Of a stretch of DNA of 64,000 bases, positions 26,642 to 36,541 are shown in pieces; position 1 is the stretch's first letter, and each line of letters opens with the position of its first letter. Below the pieces are notes generated by a model. That model was given only the letters and a program-made list of their open reading frames with translations. It had not been told where the DNA came from and did no database searches. The stretch covers positions 1-64,000 of the forward strand of contig CAYRFQ010000004.1 of the NCBI GenBank assembly GCA_964423615.1, written 5' to 3'. The position numbers and the translations under genes are program-made. Source of the stretch: CAYRFQ01 sp964423615. GTDB taxonomy: Bacteria > Planctomycetota > Planctomycetia > Gemmatales > Gemmataceae.

Positions 26642-27712
26642 TTACCGTTGGATAGGATTGTGAGAGCGACCGTCCAACGTCACTCGTAACCGATTATCCA
26701 CACTCCACTCGACCTGTCCTGAGGTCTGCAGAAAGTGGACCAAGTGCTGCTCGGCGTGGGCTTTCTCGTAGCCCTTGAGTCGACTGGCTAACCATCGGTA
26801 ACAACCCTGCGCCAATACCGTGCAGGCGACATCGACTTGCACATTTAGACGCACCTCGCTGCTGAGGCACTCCAAATGGAAAAAATTCACACAACCGCCC
26901 AAACCGTCCTCAATCCCGTTGCGTCTGGCATGCTTGATGATGACTTCTCGGGCTCATGGTAGCGGATATTCTTATCGCGACGTTTGGGGATCTCGATCAC
27001 GGCCTTGGTCCAAGCTCAGGCGGGGTTCAGCTGAGCGAGTAACCGTCGACCTCGGCGGCGGATCGTCTCGAAATGAACCCCATGTTCGTTGATGCGAGAA
27101 AGTTTCGGGTAGGTGGTCACTTTTTTGCTGTCGAAGTAAAACCCGCTCGGGTTCGCACCAGGGAGCTGGCTGCAGAACTAGATAAAACACATTACCTCAC
27201 CGGCCTGTTCGGCACGAGTCAGGTTGGCGTTGGCATAGCAAAACACGCGGCCATCGCACTCCAAGACGAAGAATGTCTGGACGCTTGAGGCTGCCTGAGC
27301 GGCGCCAGGCAGGTAGTGATGTTCCAGAACCGAGTCCTCTCCCCGATGCGCGATCGGATGAAAGTCGAGGGAAAAACTCCCGCAGTTCTCACCGAATACA
27401 GTTGCGAAAGGACGGACCCACTGGCCGAGCAAATGCCTGATGCACTCGCCACTGTGGCGGTAACTGAACTCGGTCACGAAACTCTTTTAGGGCAACCCAT
27501 TGAACCCCGCGAACAATCCCAAAGCGGGATCGAAGTTGAAGTCGTTGGCCATCGACGAAGACGGCGTGAAGGGCATCGTACTGTCGCTGGTAAGGGTGGC
27601 TGGGTTGGTAGAAGTACTGTTGGTAGACTGAATCATCCCTTACACAGCCTCGGCAAAATGTGAGGTACTTTTGTGCGAGAATCTTGGAGATAGGCCAGAG
27701 GCCAATTTCCAA
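26642..27712 (-). pseudogene. DDE transposase remnant with internal stops
   Basis: Three frames must be joined to read the protein: YQQYFYQPSHPYQRQYDALHAVFVDG, then HRGEDSVLEHHYLPGAAQ and FFVLECDGRVFCYANANLTRAEQAG, an in-frame stop, YFDSKKVTTYPKLSRINEHG and GVHFETIRRRGRRLL, a second stop, and a C-terminal LGGCVNFFHLECLSSEVRLN. Acidic residues at HRGED, DSKK and the late FHLEC region suit a DDE enzyme of the IS4/IS1634 type. I cannot assign a family with certainty and found no flanking inverted repeats. It is inactive as sequenced. Confidence 0.6.
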
Positions 27713-28062
27713 GTCGACTAGAGAGTATGTGAGCGAAAATCGCCTCAGCCAGCTTTCCCAACAAGCATTATCGATGGATGATTAGAACGTAAAGGTTTGC
27801 AGTGAAAACGCTTGGCATCACTGCATGAGACAACGAGGAGCCATCGGATGCGCCAGACAATCGGTCTGCGGTAAGCACGATGTCAAGTTGGGGAAAAAGG
27901 GAAAGATCCGGCAGTAGGCCGAAGGGAGCGGGAAAGCAACTCACACCCGACAACCAGACACTCCAAAAAGCATTGAGGATCTGTCAAAAAGTGTGAGGTG
28001 CTTTTCTTCAGTGGAAATCGGCGTTGAAAGGCCGGACATCGCAGAATGATTCCAGAGAGTAG
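27713..28062. other. Intergenic stretch without a recognised gene
   Basis: About 350 bases between the transposase remnant and the methyltransferase stop. A short imperfect direct repeat (around TGTGAGGTACTTTTG at 27660 and TGTGAGGTGCTTTTC at 27992) is the only structure seen. Confidence 0.35.
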
Positions 28063-28944
28063 TCATCTTCGCGCTTTTGGTCTTCCTCCTTCGTTCTGAG
28101 AGGGCGTTCGAGGGGCGCTGACCGTTGGCTCGGGGGCCCCTTCGAGTGGGTCCCCTGGGGAGGCATTGGCGAGTCGCTCCGTAATTTGCATTACGTACTC
28201 AGCGGAAAGTTCAAACCCGAAGAAGTTTCGTTCCAACTTCTTGGCCACGACAAGTGTGGTACCACTTCCTCCAAAGGGATCAAGAACGACTTCTCCAGGG
28301 TTGGAAGAGACACGAATGATGCGTCCCAACAGTTGCTCGGGCATCTGGCAAGCATGCCATCCAGCCCTTTCCTTGAAGGTTCCGCATACCCGAGGAAAGT
28401 ACCAGGTATCTTCATCGGACTGGAAGCCATCTGGCAGATCCTGCGGTCGCAAAATCCACGTATTATCCGGCAGACGTCCTTTTGGATTAGCTCGGGCATC
28501 TTTATAAACGAGTTGTCGGGCTGAGGGGATACGTATGGCGTCACTGTTAAAAGTGTGTTTCTTTGGGTCACAGACGAAATGAAAGAGATGAGTGTGACTG
28601 CGACTAAATTTCTTAGAGCAGTTCACTCCAAATGTATAATACCAAACCACCCAACTGCGACATTCGAAGCGGAGTTTTTTTTGAAACATAACTTTCAGTT
28701 CGGCGGCATATTCATCACCAATGGCCAACCAAAAAGTGCCATCTGTTTTAAGAACTCGACGAACCTGTTCTCCCCACTCAAGACACCATCGCATATATTC
28801 AGTGGGGGCAACGTTATCAGCATAGACATCATAATCGTAACCGATGTTAAACGGAGGATCCGCGAACACCAGATCGACTGACTCGGAAGGTAGGTCGGTC
28901 ATTCCTGTCACACAATCACGATGAATAATTTGATTTATTTGCAC
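28063..28944 (-). CDS. DNA adenine/cytosine-N4 methyltransferase, beta class, orphan
   Basis: This 293-residue protein begins with GTG at 28944. Catalytic motif IV (VFADPPFNIGYDYD, about residues 27-40) comes first and the SAM-binding motif I (LDPFGGSGTTLVVAKKLERNFFGFE) comes near the C-terminus, which defines the beta class of N6-adenine/N4-cytosine methyltransferases (RsrI/HinfI/CcrM-like). No restriction endonuclease or specificity gene adjoins it, so it looks like an orphan enzyme or a lost R-M partner. The C-terminus is a basic, proline-rich tail. The target site cannot be read from sequence. Confidence 0.9.
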   Translation of the reverse strand: MQINQIIHRDCVTGMTDLPSESVDLVFADPPFNIGYDYDVYADNVAPTEYMRWCLEWGEQVRRVLKTDGTFWLAIGDEYAAELKVMFQKKLRFECRSWVVWYYTFGVNCSKKFSRSHTHLFHFVCDPKKHTFNSDAIRIPSARQLVYKDARANPKGRLPDNTWILRPQDLPDGFQSDEDTWYFPRVCGTFKERAGWHACQMPEQLLGRIIRVSSNPGEVVLDPFGGSGTTLVVAKKLERNFFGFELSAEYVMQITERLANASPGDPLEGAPEPTVSAPRTPSQNEGGRPKARR

Positions 28945-29303
28945 GATTTCTATTTGATATTTGTTATGTGTCGAGAGCTGTAAATTTCCGAGTGTTCGAG
29001 TCGTGTTGAGTCGGACAAAGAGCCGAGTAAGTTACACCAGTCATAAGTCCAGATTTGAAAACGTTAGCTGCGGGTCGGTATCAACCGTTTTGATAGGTCA
29101 CTTTGGAGGCACTCAAGAAAATCGTACCAAGTCGAAGTCATTATTAATTGTACTCTCTTCACGAGAACATCTCCGTATGAGGAGTCTTGAATCCAAAGAA
29201 AATCCTCAGTTCTCATAACACCATCGACATATGCAGCAGAACCTCAGCAACATTCTGAAATCTACTAATTGATATAAACATTATTGCACCGATTTTTTCC
29301 GTT
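28945..29303. other. Intergenic stretch without a recognised gene
   Basis: About 360 AT-rich bases between the phzF-like stop and the methyltransferase start. No gene, hairpin with T-tract or repeat stood out. Confidence 0.35.
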
Positions 29304-30095
29304 TTAGACTAGCAATTCCCCTTCCCATACAGTCACGGCCTGACCTCTCACAACTACTCGCTCCCCGTCAACTCGGACCTGCACGACACCTCCTCGCGCT
29401 GATGCTTGGTACCCTGTGAGCGAGTCCTGCTGTAACTTTTTCGCCCAGAAAGGAGCTAGACAACAATGCGCTGACCCGGTCACTGGATCTTCATCCACTC
29501 CTACAGCGGGGGCGAAAAAACGGGATACAAAATGATATTCCGAGGTTGTCGATTCGCTCGTTACGATGATTCCACGGATGGGTAGTTTCGAAAGTTGCCG
29601 AAAATCCGGTCGAAGACTCCGCACGAGATCCTCCGATTGCAATTGCAGAATGTAATCGTGCTTGCTGCGACCACTGTAGACCGGCGTCACTCCCAGGGCG
29701 TCGACGAGAGTATCCGGGATGTCAGTCGCCTCCTCAATTAGTCCTGGAAAATCCATCTCAATCCAACCATCGTGTTGACGGCACCGCAACAGCCCACTTG
29801 CCGTGGAAAACGTCGCAAGTTCACCAGCGTCCAACAGGCCCCGTTCCCATAGGACGTGGGCACTTGCCAAAGTAGCGTGACCACAAAGCTCAACTTCAGC
29901 TCCAGGCGTAAACCAACGGAGGTTAAATACATCTCCACTTGGAACCAGATACGCAGTTTCGGACAGATTCATTTCCCGCGCAATCGCTTGCATCCATTCA
30001 ACATTCCTGGACTCGGTAAGCAAACAGACCGCAGCAGGATTTCCAGCAAAGGGCCGATTCGTGAAAGCATTAACTTGGATGATTGGAATCGTCAT
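29304..30095 (-). CDS. PhzF-family isomerase
   Basis: At 263 residues this matches the PhzF/YddE family: the opening IPIIQVNAFTNRPFAGNPAAVCLL, the catalytic glutamate Glu46 in MNLSETAYL, LRWFTPGAEVELCGHATLASAHVL and, in the second half, FFAPAVGVDEDPVTGSAHC. Members isomerise small metabolites in a diaminopimelate-epimerase fold. This one lacks phenazine neighbours, so a general metabolic role is more likely. It follows the PfkB kinase gene by 14 bases on the same strand. Confidence 0.92.
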   Translation of the reverse strand: MTIPIIQVNAFTNRPFAGNPAAVCLLTESRNVEWMQAIAREMNLSETAYLVPSGDVFNLRWFTPGAEVELCGHATLASAHVLWERGLLDAGELATFSTASGLLRCRQHDGWIEMDFPGLIEEATDIPDTLVDALGVTPVYSGRSKHDYILQLQSEDLVRSLRPDFRQLSKLPIRGIIVTSESTTSEYHFVSRFFAPAVGVDEDPVTGSAHCCLAPFWAKKLQQDSLTGYQASARGGVVQVRVDGERVVVRGQAVTVWEGELLV

Positions 30096-30109
30096 GAGTA
30101 TGACTCTCG

Positions 30110-31057
30110 TTAAGGGTTATAAGTTGGTGGCGGCACAGCAAGGAACTTTTCTAGCTCGGTTCGTCTTGGCATGCCTCGCTGGGCTCCTTCTTGAGAAGCA
30201 TTGATCGCTGCCGCTGCCGAAGCGAATTCAAAACGACGTTGTGGCTCAAATCGCTCCATGAGCGCTACCATATACGCACCGTGAAACACATCGCCGCAAC
30301 CAGTCGTGTCCACTATGGGGACTTGAAAGGCCGGTTGGTGGTTGACCACACTGGGCTCGTCCTTGGTGCTATACCAACTCCCGCGAGTTCCCCATGTGAT
30401 GGCCACGACTTCTCGGTCCTCGTGGAAGAGTTTTTTCACGGCGTCTTCGGGGGTCTTGGCGTTGGTAATAGATTTCGCAAAAGGAAACGACAAGATCAAG
30501 TGATCCACCATCGGCAGGAGTTCCGAAAATCCAGGTCCACCAGCGTGTTCGAAATCGGCCACGATCGGAATTCCTGCCCGTTTCGCGACTTTTGCAGCGC
30601 GGTGCATACCTTCGATTCCGTAGTGATCGACGAACAGAATTTTCGAATTCCGAATCACTTCTGGGTGGATGTCCTCGGGGGCTCCCCGCGTGCCCTCGAG
30701 GTTAAAAAGGATCGTACGAGTGTTGGCTGTTGTATCAACCAGAATCGTCGTACGTATCGGTTTGACGTCGGCTTCTACTTTGGCTTGTTGAATATCGACT
30801 CCTTCCGCCTCGAGCGTCTTCCCGAGAAAGACCGAGTCTTCGTCCGTTCCAAGCCAGCCCGCATACGCACATCGAGCATCGAGCCGACTCGCAGATACCA
30901 GAGCGTTGATCGTTTGTCCTCCGCACTGACGGTCGTGACGAAGCACCTGCATTTTCACATCGGGCTCAGGATAACTTGGTAGAGCCAGGAGAGTGTCTAC
31001 GGCCGCGCACCCCAGTCCGAGAATGTCGAAGGTCGAATCGATCGAATTGGATATCAT
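30110..31057 (-). CDS. PfkB-family sugar/nucleoside kinase
   Basis: This 315-residue protein opens with FDILGLGCAAVDTLLALPSYPEPD and has CGGQTINALVSASRLDARCAYAGWLGTDEDS (first signature) and VDTTGCGDVFHGAYMVALME (second signature, with catalytic Asp in GCGD). The usual GAGD is GCGD here, a mild change seen in some members. Ribokinase-like enzymes phosphorylate sugars, nucleosides or fructose derivatives; the substrate cannot be told. It is divergent from the APH-like gene at 31164 with a spacer of 106 bases, which must contain both promoters. Confidence 0.9.
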   Translation of the reverse strand: MISNSIDSTFDILGLGCAAVDTLLALPSYPEPDVKMQVLRHDRQCGGQTINALVSASRLDARCAYAGWLGTDEDSVFLGKTLEAEGVDIQQAKVEADVKPIRTTILVDTTANTRTILFNLEGTRGAPEDIHPEVIRNSKILFVDHYGIEGMHRAAKVAKRAGIPIVADFEHAGGPGFSELLPMVDHLILSFPFAKSITNAKTPEDAVKKLFHEDREVVAITWGTRGSWYSTKDEPSVVNHQPAFQVPIVDTTGCGDVFHGAYMVALMERFEPQRRFEFASAAAAINASQEGAQRGMPRRTELEKFLAVPPPTYNP

Positions 31058-31163
31058 GGGGCATATATTCTGGGTTCACGAAGGCCAGCTTTTCCACTTT
31101 CGATATTGTAATGAACAGAGGATTCAACAGGCTCTTGAGCTCAAGAAGAGGACCAACTAACAC

Positions 31164-32126
31164 GTGATTAACCACACGGACGATCTTGATCTCGCAGCAT
31201 TCGCGGAGATCATTGCCGATCACTTTTCGCTCGAACCACAGTGGATTCGATTCCGGTCTTGTGACACAGGGAGATTCAATCACACGTATTTCGTCGATGG
31301 GACGCCCGAACCAGTCGTTCTACGCATAGCACCGATCGATGATCCATCGCGGTATCTCTTTTACGAATACAAGATGATGCGACAAGAACCGGACATTTAT
31401 GAGATTCTGGGTCGAGACACGACCGTCCCGGTTCCCGAAATTTTCCTCGCGGACTTCTCTGGTACTTCGGTGAAACGAGACTTCCTGGTCATGGAGCGAC
31501 TCGACGGGTTTCCGGTTTCGGACCATCCCGATCTCACCTCAACAAAACTCGACGATGTGCTCCGGTCCGTAGGTCGATACTTGCGGGAAGTTCATGAAGT
31601 CACGTCCAACAAATACGGCTATCTCCGAGAAGGCGTCATGGATCCCATGGACGATTGGCCGAGCGCCTTTTCCATCATCTGGAATCGACTACTCGACGAC
31701 ATTGAAGGTTGTGGTGGATATGAGATCGACCAAACGAAAAGACTACGTCATTTGTTGGACGAATATACCCAAGTGTTTGACCGAGAAGTTCCTGCTTCGT
31801 TGCTCCACATGGATGTTTGGGGTCAGAACATACTGGCCGACAGCGCTGGAAAGTTGACCGGACTGATCGACTGGGACCGCTCTCTTTGGGGTGATCCCGA
31901 AATCGAATTCGCGGTTTTGGATTATTGTGGAATCTCCGAACCCCCCTTCTGGGAAGGTTATGGTCAAACGAGAGATACGTCGACGGAAGCTAAAATCCGA
32001 AAGGTGTTTTACGTTCTCTATGAACTCCAGAAATACATCTTCATCCGCAGCCGACGAGGCGGAAGTCCGCGTGAAATTGCACACTACCGCAAACAAGCAC
32101 TGGACCTGGCAAGTTGTCTAAGTTAA
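31164..32126 (+). CDS. Aminoglycoside-phosphotransferase-like (APH) small-molecule kinase
   Basis: This 320-residue protein starts with GTG at 31164. The APH catalytic loop is visible as LLHMDVWGQNILAD (Asp and Asn) and the metal-binding block as LTGLIDWDRSLWGDPEIEFAVL. The N-terminal lobe has VVLRIAP and YEYKMMRQEPDIYEIL. The APH superfamily includes homoserine, choline and fructosamine-like kinases as well as resistance enzymes; nothing here points to antibiotic resistance. Confidence 0.88.
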   Translation: MINHTDDLDLAAFAEIIADHFSLEPQWIRFRSCDTGRFNHTYFVDGTPEPVVLRIAPIDDPSRYLFYEYKMMRQEPDIYEILGRDTTVPVPEIFLADFSGTSVKRDFLVMERLDGFPVSDHPDLTSTKLDDVLRSVGRYLREVHEVTSNKYGYLREGVMDPMDDWPSAFSIIWNRLLDDIEGCGGYEIDQTKRLRHLLDEYTQVFDREVPASLLHMDVWGQNILADSAGKLTGLIDWDRSLWGDPEIEFAVLDYCGISEPPFWEGYGQTRDTSTEAKIRKVFYVLYELQKYIFIRSRRGGSPREIAHYRKQALDLASCLS

Positions 32127-32182
32127 GGTCAGTTCAGTTGGAAGGTTGCAGGCAAATTCGTGTGCCTGCTCTGCTTCTGCGA

Positions 32183-34009
32183 TCAAAATGTACTCAAAAC
32201 GGCATCGGCAGTTTGCGTTGTCCATTCGTCGTCATTCTTCCACAAATCGGCGAGATGTTCCTGAATACGTCGGTCGGCAATCCGCAAGAAGTACCGTCCA
32301 ACAGTAATTTCTCGTTTCAGCTCCCTCGGATTTCCATTTCCCAGTCGATGCAAGTGATCGAGTTTACTGAGAACACACGCCGAGGCGTACAAATCACAGG
32401 CCGCTTCTGAAATTCGCTCTTCAAGGCACTGACGTTTGAAGAGTTGTCGTGCAATTCGGTTTTCCTCGTCCTGCTCGCCCGCCGACTCGGGATCTTGCAT
32501 CCCTAAGTTTCGCAGATGCATCAACAAATTTGTAACGGCCACGCCAAAGTCACGCACACGCCTTCCTAGTCGAAGAGCGTCTCCTTGCAGCTCTCGACTC
32601 TGGACGGGAAGTTTGGGAGTGAGGAACCGCGCGGACAGGTGCCCGAGCCCGAAAGAGAAGACTTTTCCCCAGGTGGTGACGCTCTTGGTGGCATCCAAAA
32701 CATCCCTCATCGATTCACCAACACCTCGCATTCCAACTACGGCAATGAAAGCACGCAACACGTCATTGGCACCTTCACCGATTTGGTTGATGCGAGCATC
32801 ACGCATCATTCGCTCGTATGGCAAGTCGCAGAAATAGCCGCGACCTCCAAAGATCTGGATCGTATCGTTGATGATCGTCCAAAGGTGTTCGGTCGAGAAT
32901 ACTTTCAGCATCGCCGTCTCGAGCATATAGTCTTCTGCACCGCTGTCGATGAACGCAGCACACTGTGTGGTCATGGCGTCCATGGCGAAGTGGTGAGCAG
33001 CCATAAACGCAATCTTTTTCTTGACCAATTCGAACTCGGCGAGAGGCTGGTTAAACTGGATGCGAGTCTTGGCGTATCGTGATGCCGCTTCGACGCAGGT
33101 TCGCGCAGCTCCGGTACAACAGGCTCCGAAAGTGGTCCTCCCGAAATCAAGGACTGTCAAAGCTACTCGAAGTCCCTTACCGAGCCGCCCAAGGATGTTT
33201 TCTTTCGGGACAATAACTTCGTTGAGCTTGAACCAGCCAGTTGCGGTTCCTCGAATACCCACTTTCTCCATGCGTTCTTGAACAACCTCAAAACCATCCA
33301 TCTCCGGAGTGATGAGGAACGCAGTCACTTTGGAGCCACCAGCGTCGTCGGGTGTTCGCGCCATGACCGTGAGAACGCCGGCAATTGCCCCGTTGGTGAT
33401 GTACCACTTTTCGCCATTGATCATGAACTCGTTGCCATCGTTGATGGGTGTGGCTTTGGTTTGGACACTCGCAGCATCAGAGCCAGCTCCGGGTTCCGTC
33501 AGGGCGAACGCTCCGAGTTTTTTTCCGTTAACGAGTTCGGGCAACCAGCGTGTCTTTTGTTCTTCGGTACCGAATAGGAGTAACGCCCGGATGCCAATGC
33601 TGTGATGAGCGTTCACAAACACACCGAGCGACGAATCGATCGCTCCAATGTCTTCCATGATCTTACAATACATCTGTTGCGTAAAACCGCGACCACCATA
33701 TTCCTTGGGTGCTGTCATTCCCAGGATGCCAAGTTCACCGAGTCCATCGATTACGTGTTGAGGTATGTTCGCTTCACGGTCGATGGTGTCGGAGTCGATG
33801 TGATCTTTCGCATACTTGGCAAACTCTACCCTCGCCGCTTCCACTTCGGCTTGTTGTTCAGACTTCAGAACGGGATAGGGGAAGATCAATTCGGATTTAC
33901 ACTTCCCGAAGAACAGCGTCTTGGCGAAGCCAAGCCCTTGGTGATCTGACGTGAGGAGTTCTTCGGCTTGTTGTTTTTGTTCTTCGAATTGCTTATCTGT
34001 AAGTGCCAT
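32183..34009 (-). CDS. Acyl-CoA dehydrogenase, long/very-long-chain type with C-terminal extension
   Basis: ATG 34009 (MALTDKQFEEQKQQAEELL) was chosen because the upstream 66 codons have no ribosome site or family similarity. The 608 residues contain the N-terminal and middle domains (GLGELGILGMTAPKEYGGRGFTQ, FALTEPGAGSDAASVQT, WYITNGAIAG), the flavin/substrate region (FGRTTFGACCTGAARTCVEAASRYAKTRIQF) and the catalytic-base region NQIGEGANDVLRAFIAVVGMRG, as in VLCAD/ACAD9. The last 180 residues are a helical extension also known from VLCAD. It oxidises fatty acyl-CoA in the first step of beta-oxidation. It is monocistronic. Confidence 0.92.
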   Translation of the reverse strand: MALTDKQFEEQKQQAEELLTSDHQGLGFAKTLFFGKCKSELIFPYPVLKSEQQAEVEAARVEFAKYAKDHIDSDTIDREANIPQHVIDGLGELGILGMTAPKEYGGRGFTQQMYCKIMEDIGAIDSSLGVFVNAHHSIGIRALLLFGTEEQKTRWLPELVNGKKLGAFALTEPGAGSDAASVQTKATPINDGNEFMINGEKWYITNGAIAGVLTVMARTPDDAGGSKVTAFLITPEMDGFEVVQERMEKVGIRGTATGWFKLNEVIVPKENILGRLGKGLRVALTVLDFGRTTFGACCTGAARTCVEAASRYAKTRIQFNQPLAEFELVKKKIAFMAAHHFAMDAMTTQCAAFIDSGAEDYMLETAMLKVFSTEHLWTIINDTIQIFGGRGYFCDLPYERMMRDARINQIGEGANDVLRAFIAVVGMRGVGESMRDVLDATKSVTTWGKVFSFGLGHLSARFLTPKLPVQSRELQGDALRLGRRVRDFGVAVTNLLMHLRNLGMQDPESAGEQDEENRIARQLFKRQCLEERISEAACDLYASACVLSKLDHLHRLGNGNPRELKREITVGRYFLRIADRRIQEHLADLWKNDDEWTTQTADAVLSTF

Positions 34010-34171
34010 ATTTGTTACTCCGGACCGAGAAATGTCAGGGAGATGATCCCTCTGTATTTTAAGGCCGATCTGGCAGAATTGATATTCGGAATTACCCGCT
34101 AAAGCCAAGCCAGGCAAGATGAGGCTGCCTTTGGTTCTAGAGTTGTGCATTTCGGACAAGTTCGAAACCAG

Positions 34172-34195
34172 CTCTGTGTTGTCATGGACACAGAG
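34172..34195 (-). terminator. Hairpin after ftsY
   Basis: CTCTGTGT (34172-34179) pairs with ACACAGAG (34188-34195) around an 8-base loop, immediately beyond the ftsY stop. The T-tract is short (GGTTTCG). Confidence 0.45.
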
Positions 34196-34203
34196 CGGAA
34201 AAC

Positions 34204-35118
34204 TCATTCGGCGAAAAGACTCTCGACATAGGCATCAGGATCGAACAACGCAAAGTCGTCAAACCCTTCTCCAAGCCCCACAAATTTCACAGGCAAGTCG
34301 AGCTTTTCTTTGACCGCGAAGATCGCTCCGCCTTTCGCCGTGCCATCGAGTTTGGCCAAGATAATACCTGTGCAGTTAACGGATTTCTTGAACTGTTCAG
34401 CTTGCGTGATGGCATTCTGACCGCTAGTCGCATCGAGAACTTGGAGGACTTCGTGCGGGGCTCCATCGATTTGTTTCGTCACCACGCGGTAGATTTTTTC
34501 CAGCTCACGCATGAGGTGCGTTTGGGTGTGTAAACGACCAGCCGTGTCCACGATGAGTAAATCAAACTCGCGGGCTTTGGCTCTCTCGCAGGCGTCGTGG
34601 GCCACGCTCGCCGGATCAGCCCCGGCTTGAGCTTTGACGATGTCGCACCCGAGTCGTTCGCTCCAAATGGTCAGTTGCTCAACGGCAGCGGCCCGGAAAG
34701 TGTCGCACGCCGCCACCATTACCTTCTTTCCTTGATCGATATGCATCTTGGCAAGTTTGGCGATCGAAGTCGTCTTCCCAGAACCATTGACGCCGGCGAT
34801 CATAACGACGGTCGGTCCCGAAGGAGCAAACGCAATTCCTTCGCTAGGCTCGCTCAGCATTTGTTTCAATTCGGCCTTGACGAACTCGGCAACGTCGCCT
34901 GTGATCTCCTTATCGAGAAAGGCCTGTCTCACACGTTCGACGATCCTTTCGGTTGCGAAAGTTCCGACGTCGGCCAAGTAAAGCCGCTCTTCGAGTTCGT
35001 CGAGAAAGTCACCATCGACTCGCCCGCGTAATCCAAACAACGTCGCGATGCCAGAAAACGCACTGCGGGTTTTGGCCAACCCTTGTTTGATCTTTCGGAA
35101 AATCGCACCGAATGCCAT
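34204..35118 (-). CDS. ftsY: Signal recognition particle receptor FtsY
   Basis: This 304-residue GTPase docks SRP-ribosome complexes at the inner membrane. The N domain (LDELEERLYLADVG) is followed by the G domain: G1 GVNGSGKT (109-116), DTFRAAAVEQL, DTAGRLHT (G3) and the guanine-specificity motif LAKLDGTAKGG. The long acidic A domain of E. coli FtsY is lacking and only a short basic amphipathic start (MAFGAIFRKIKQGLAKT) is present, as in many non-proteobacterial forms. The PHP gene lies 18 bases upstream of its start, on the same strand. Confidence 0.96.
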   Translation of the reverse strand: MAFGAIFRKIKQGLAKTRSAFSGIATLFGLRGRVDGDFLDELEERLYLADVGTFATERIVERVRQAFLDKEITGDVAEFVKAELKQMLSEPSEGIAFAPSGPTVVMIAGVNGSGKTTSIAKLAKMHIDQGKKVMVAACDTFRAAAVEQLTIWSERLGCDIVKAQAGADPASVAHDACERAKAREFDLLIVDTAGRLHTQTHLMRELEKIYRVVTKQIDGAPHEVLQVLDATSGQNAITQAEQFKKSVNCTGIILAKLDGTAKGGAIFAVKEKLDLPVKFVGLGEGFDDFALFDPDAYVESLFAE

Positions 35119-35136
35119 GGTTTCCTCACCTCTAAT

Positions 35137-35985
35137 TTATTTGGAAGTCTGACGTATTTGTTCCAACTCAGACATGGTGATCCCGCGGGCTCCAACTGTC
35201 TGGTGGTACGGCCACGGCCCATGACAATCACTACCGCCGCTGATGACCAAGTTGAAATCACGGGCGAGTTCCCGCATTTGCTGAACTCGATTACCCCGGT
35301 AACCTGGGTATTCGACTTCGATACCTTGCAACCCCATTGCGCACAGCCTAACCAGGTTCTTTCGCCTGCAATCATAGGCCGGATGAGCCCAAACCGCAAC
35401 GCCACCCGCTCCACGTATCACGGCAACCGCTTCTTCCACCGGAAGCCCACACTCGACCATACCGAGCGGACCATTGTCGCGTAAAAATTTATGAAATGCC
35501 TCGCGAACCGAATCGACAAATCCCCGTGCAACGAGCAGTTCCGCAAGTTGTCTTCGGTTGGGATTCGGTGTTCGCAAATAAGGAGCAACGTCCCCATCAG
35601 AAAGGGACACCCCAACAGACCCTAATCGCCTCACTAACTCGACAAATCGTTCTTGGCGTTGCGTTGTGAGTCGTCCCAGAGCCCTCCGCAAATCATCGTC
35701 TTTCGGGTCGATGAAATAACCGAGTAGATGGAGTTCACTTTCCCGCCACTGAGCCGTGAGCTCGATAGCCGGAACCAGTTCCAAACCGTTTTTCTTAGCG
35801 TCGGTTTGTTTGGCGATGGCCTTTCGAGCCAGTTCAATTCCATCAATGGTGTCATGATCTGTAATTGCAATCGCAGCGAGTCCCGATCTTTTGGCGATGC
35901 TTACGATTTCTTCCGGGGTGTAAGTCCCGTCGCTGCATGTTGTGTGGAGGTGGAGATCAGCGCGGGCCAAATCATACTTTACCAT
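35137..35985 (-). CDS. PHP-domain phosphoesterase (RNase AM/YciV-like)
   Basis: This 282-residue protein has the PHP metal site: ADLHLHTTCSDGTYTPEEIV (His12, His14), AITDHDTIDG, ELTAQW (ELHLLGYF) and SGGSDCHG near the end. YciV/RNase AM-like proteins hydrolyse 3',5'-nucleoside bisphosphates and trim RNA 5' ends. The short spacing to ftsY (18 bases) and nusB (6 bases) suggests a shared transcript. Confidence 0.9.
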   Translation of the reverse strand: MVKYDLARADLHLHTTCSDGTYTPEEIVSIAKRSGLAAIAITDHDTIDGIELARKAIAKQTDAKKNGLELVPAIELTAQWRESELHLLGYFIDPKDDDLRRALGRLTTQRQERFVELVRRLGSVGVSLSDGDVAPYLRTPNPNRRQLAELLVARGFVDSVREAFHKFLRDNGPLGMVECGLPVEEAVAVIRGAGGVAVWAHPAYDCRRKNLVRLCAMGLQGIEVEYPGYRGNRVQQMRELARDFNLVISGGSDCHGPWPYHQTVGARGITMSELEQIRQTSK

Positions 35986-35991
35986 GTTCCG

Positions 35992-36405
35992 TCAAGGTTG
36001 CTCGGGTAACGACTTGCGAATCTGATCCAGAACGCCGTTGACGAAACTAGCAGAGTCCGCTGTCCCGAATCGTTTGACCAATTCGATGGCCTCGTTCACG
36101 ACGACGGGAGCTGGTGTTTCATTATGACAAAGAAGCTCGTAGGCCCCAACCCGCATGACGTTACGATCAACTACCGGCATCCGACGTAGACTCCAGTTGC
36201 GGGCTGCTTTTGTGATGCTCTCGTTGATGAGGGCGATATTCTCGACAACGCCGTCATAGAGCTGGAGGCAAAAGACCCGAAGCTCCTGCCCGCGTAGTCG
36301 CTCGGTCACGAACGCTTCGATCGCCGCACGTTCCACATCAGGGACAAAATCCCTTTGTACTAATAGCTGCATGGCGACTTCGCGGGCACGGGAACGACGA
36401 GTCAT
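35992..36405 (-). CDS. nusB: Transcription antitermination factor NusB
   Basis: I start at ATG 36405 (MTRRSRAREVAMQLL); the frame continues to a TTG at 36423. The 137 residues show the NusB signature: SRAREVAMQLLVQRD, TKAARNWSLRRMPVVDRNVMRVGAYELL and PAPVVVNEAIELVKRFGTADSASFVNGVLDQI. NusB binds boxA RNA with NusE/S10 in rRNA antitermination. It ends 6 bases before the PHP gene. Confidence 0.95.
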   Translation of the reverse strand: MTRRSRAREVAMQLLVQRDFVPDVERAAIEAFVTERLRGQELRVFCLQLYDGVVENIALINESITKAARNWSLRRMPVVDRNVMRVGAYELLCHNETPAPVVVNEAIELVKRFGTADSASFVNGVLDQIRKSLPEQP

Positions 36406-36541
36406 GGCACTCTGCGGTGGCAAAAAGGTAAATCTATTTTAAAAATATATGTTATCAACGAATGGATAACTTGACCCCGTGAAATTAGATTTTGTTCAGA
36501 GGGAGGAAACTCCCAAATTCGGCCAATGAAATCTTCGATGG

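Noticed and set aside
26511..27712. 105-bp element as the true end of the adjacent transposase element
   Set aside because: The 105-bp unit has both of its own ends, other copies lack a transposase, and no matching end is seen on the far side of the remnant.
30191..30982. 263-codon frame on the plus strand
   Set aside because: It is antisense to the PfkB kinase gene.
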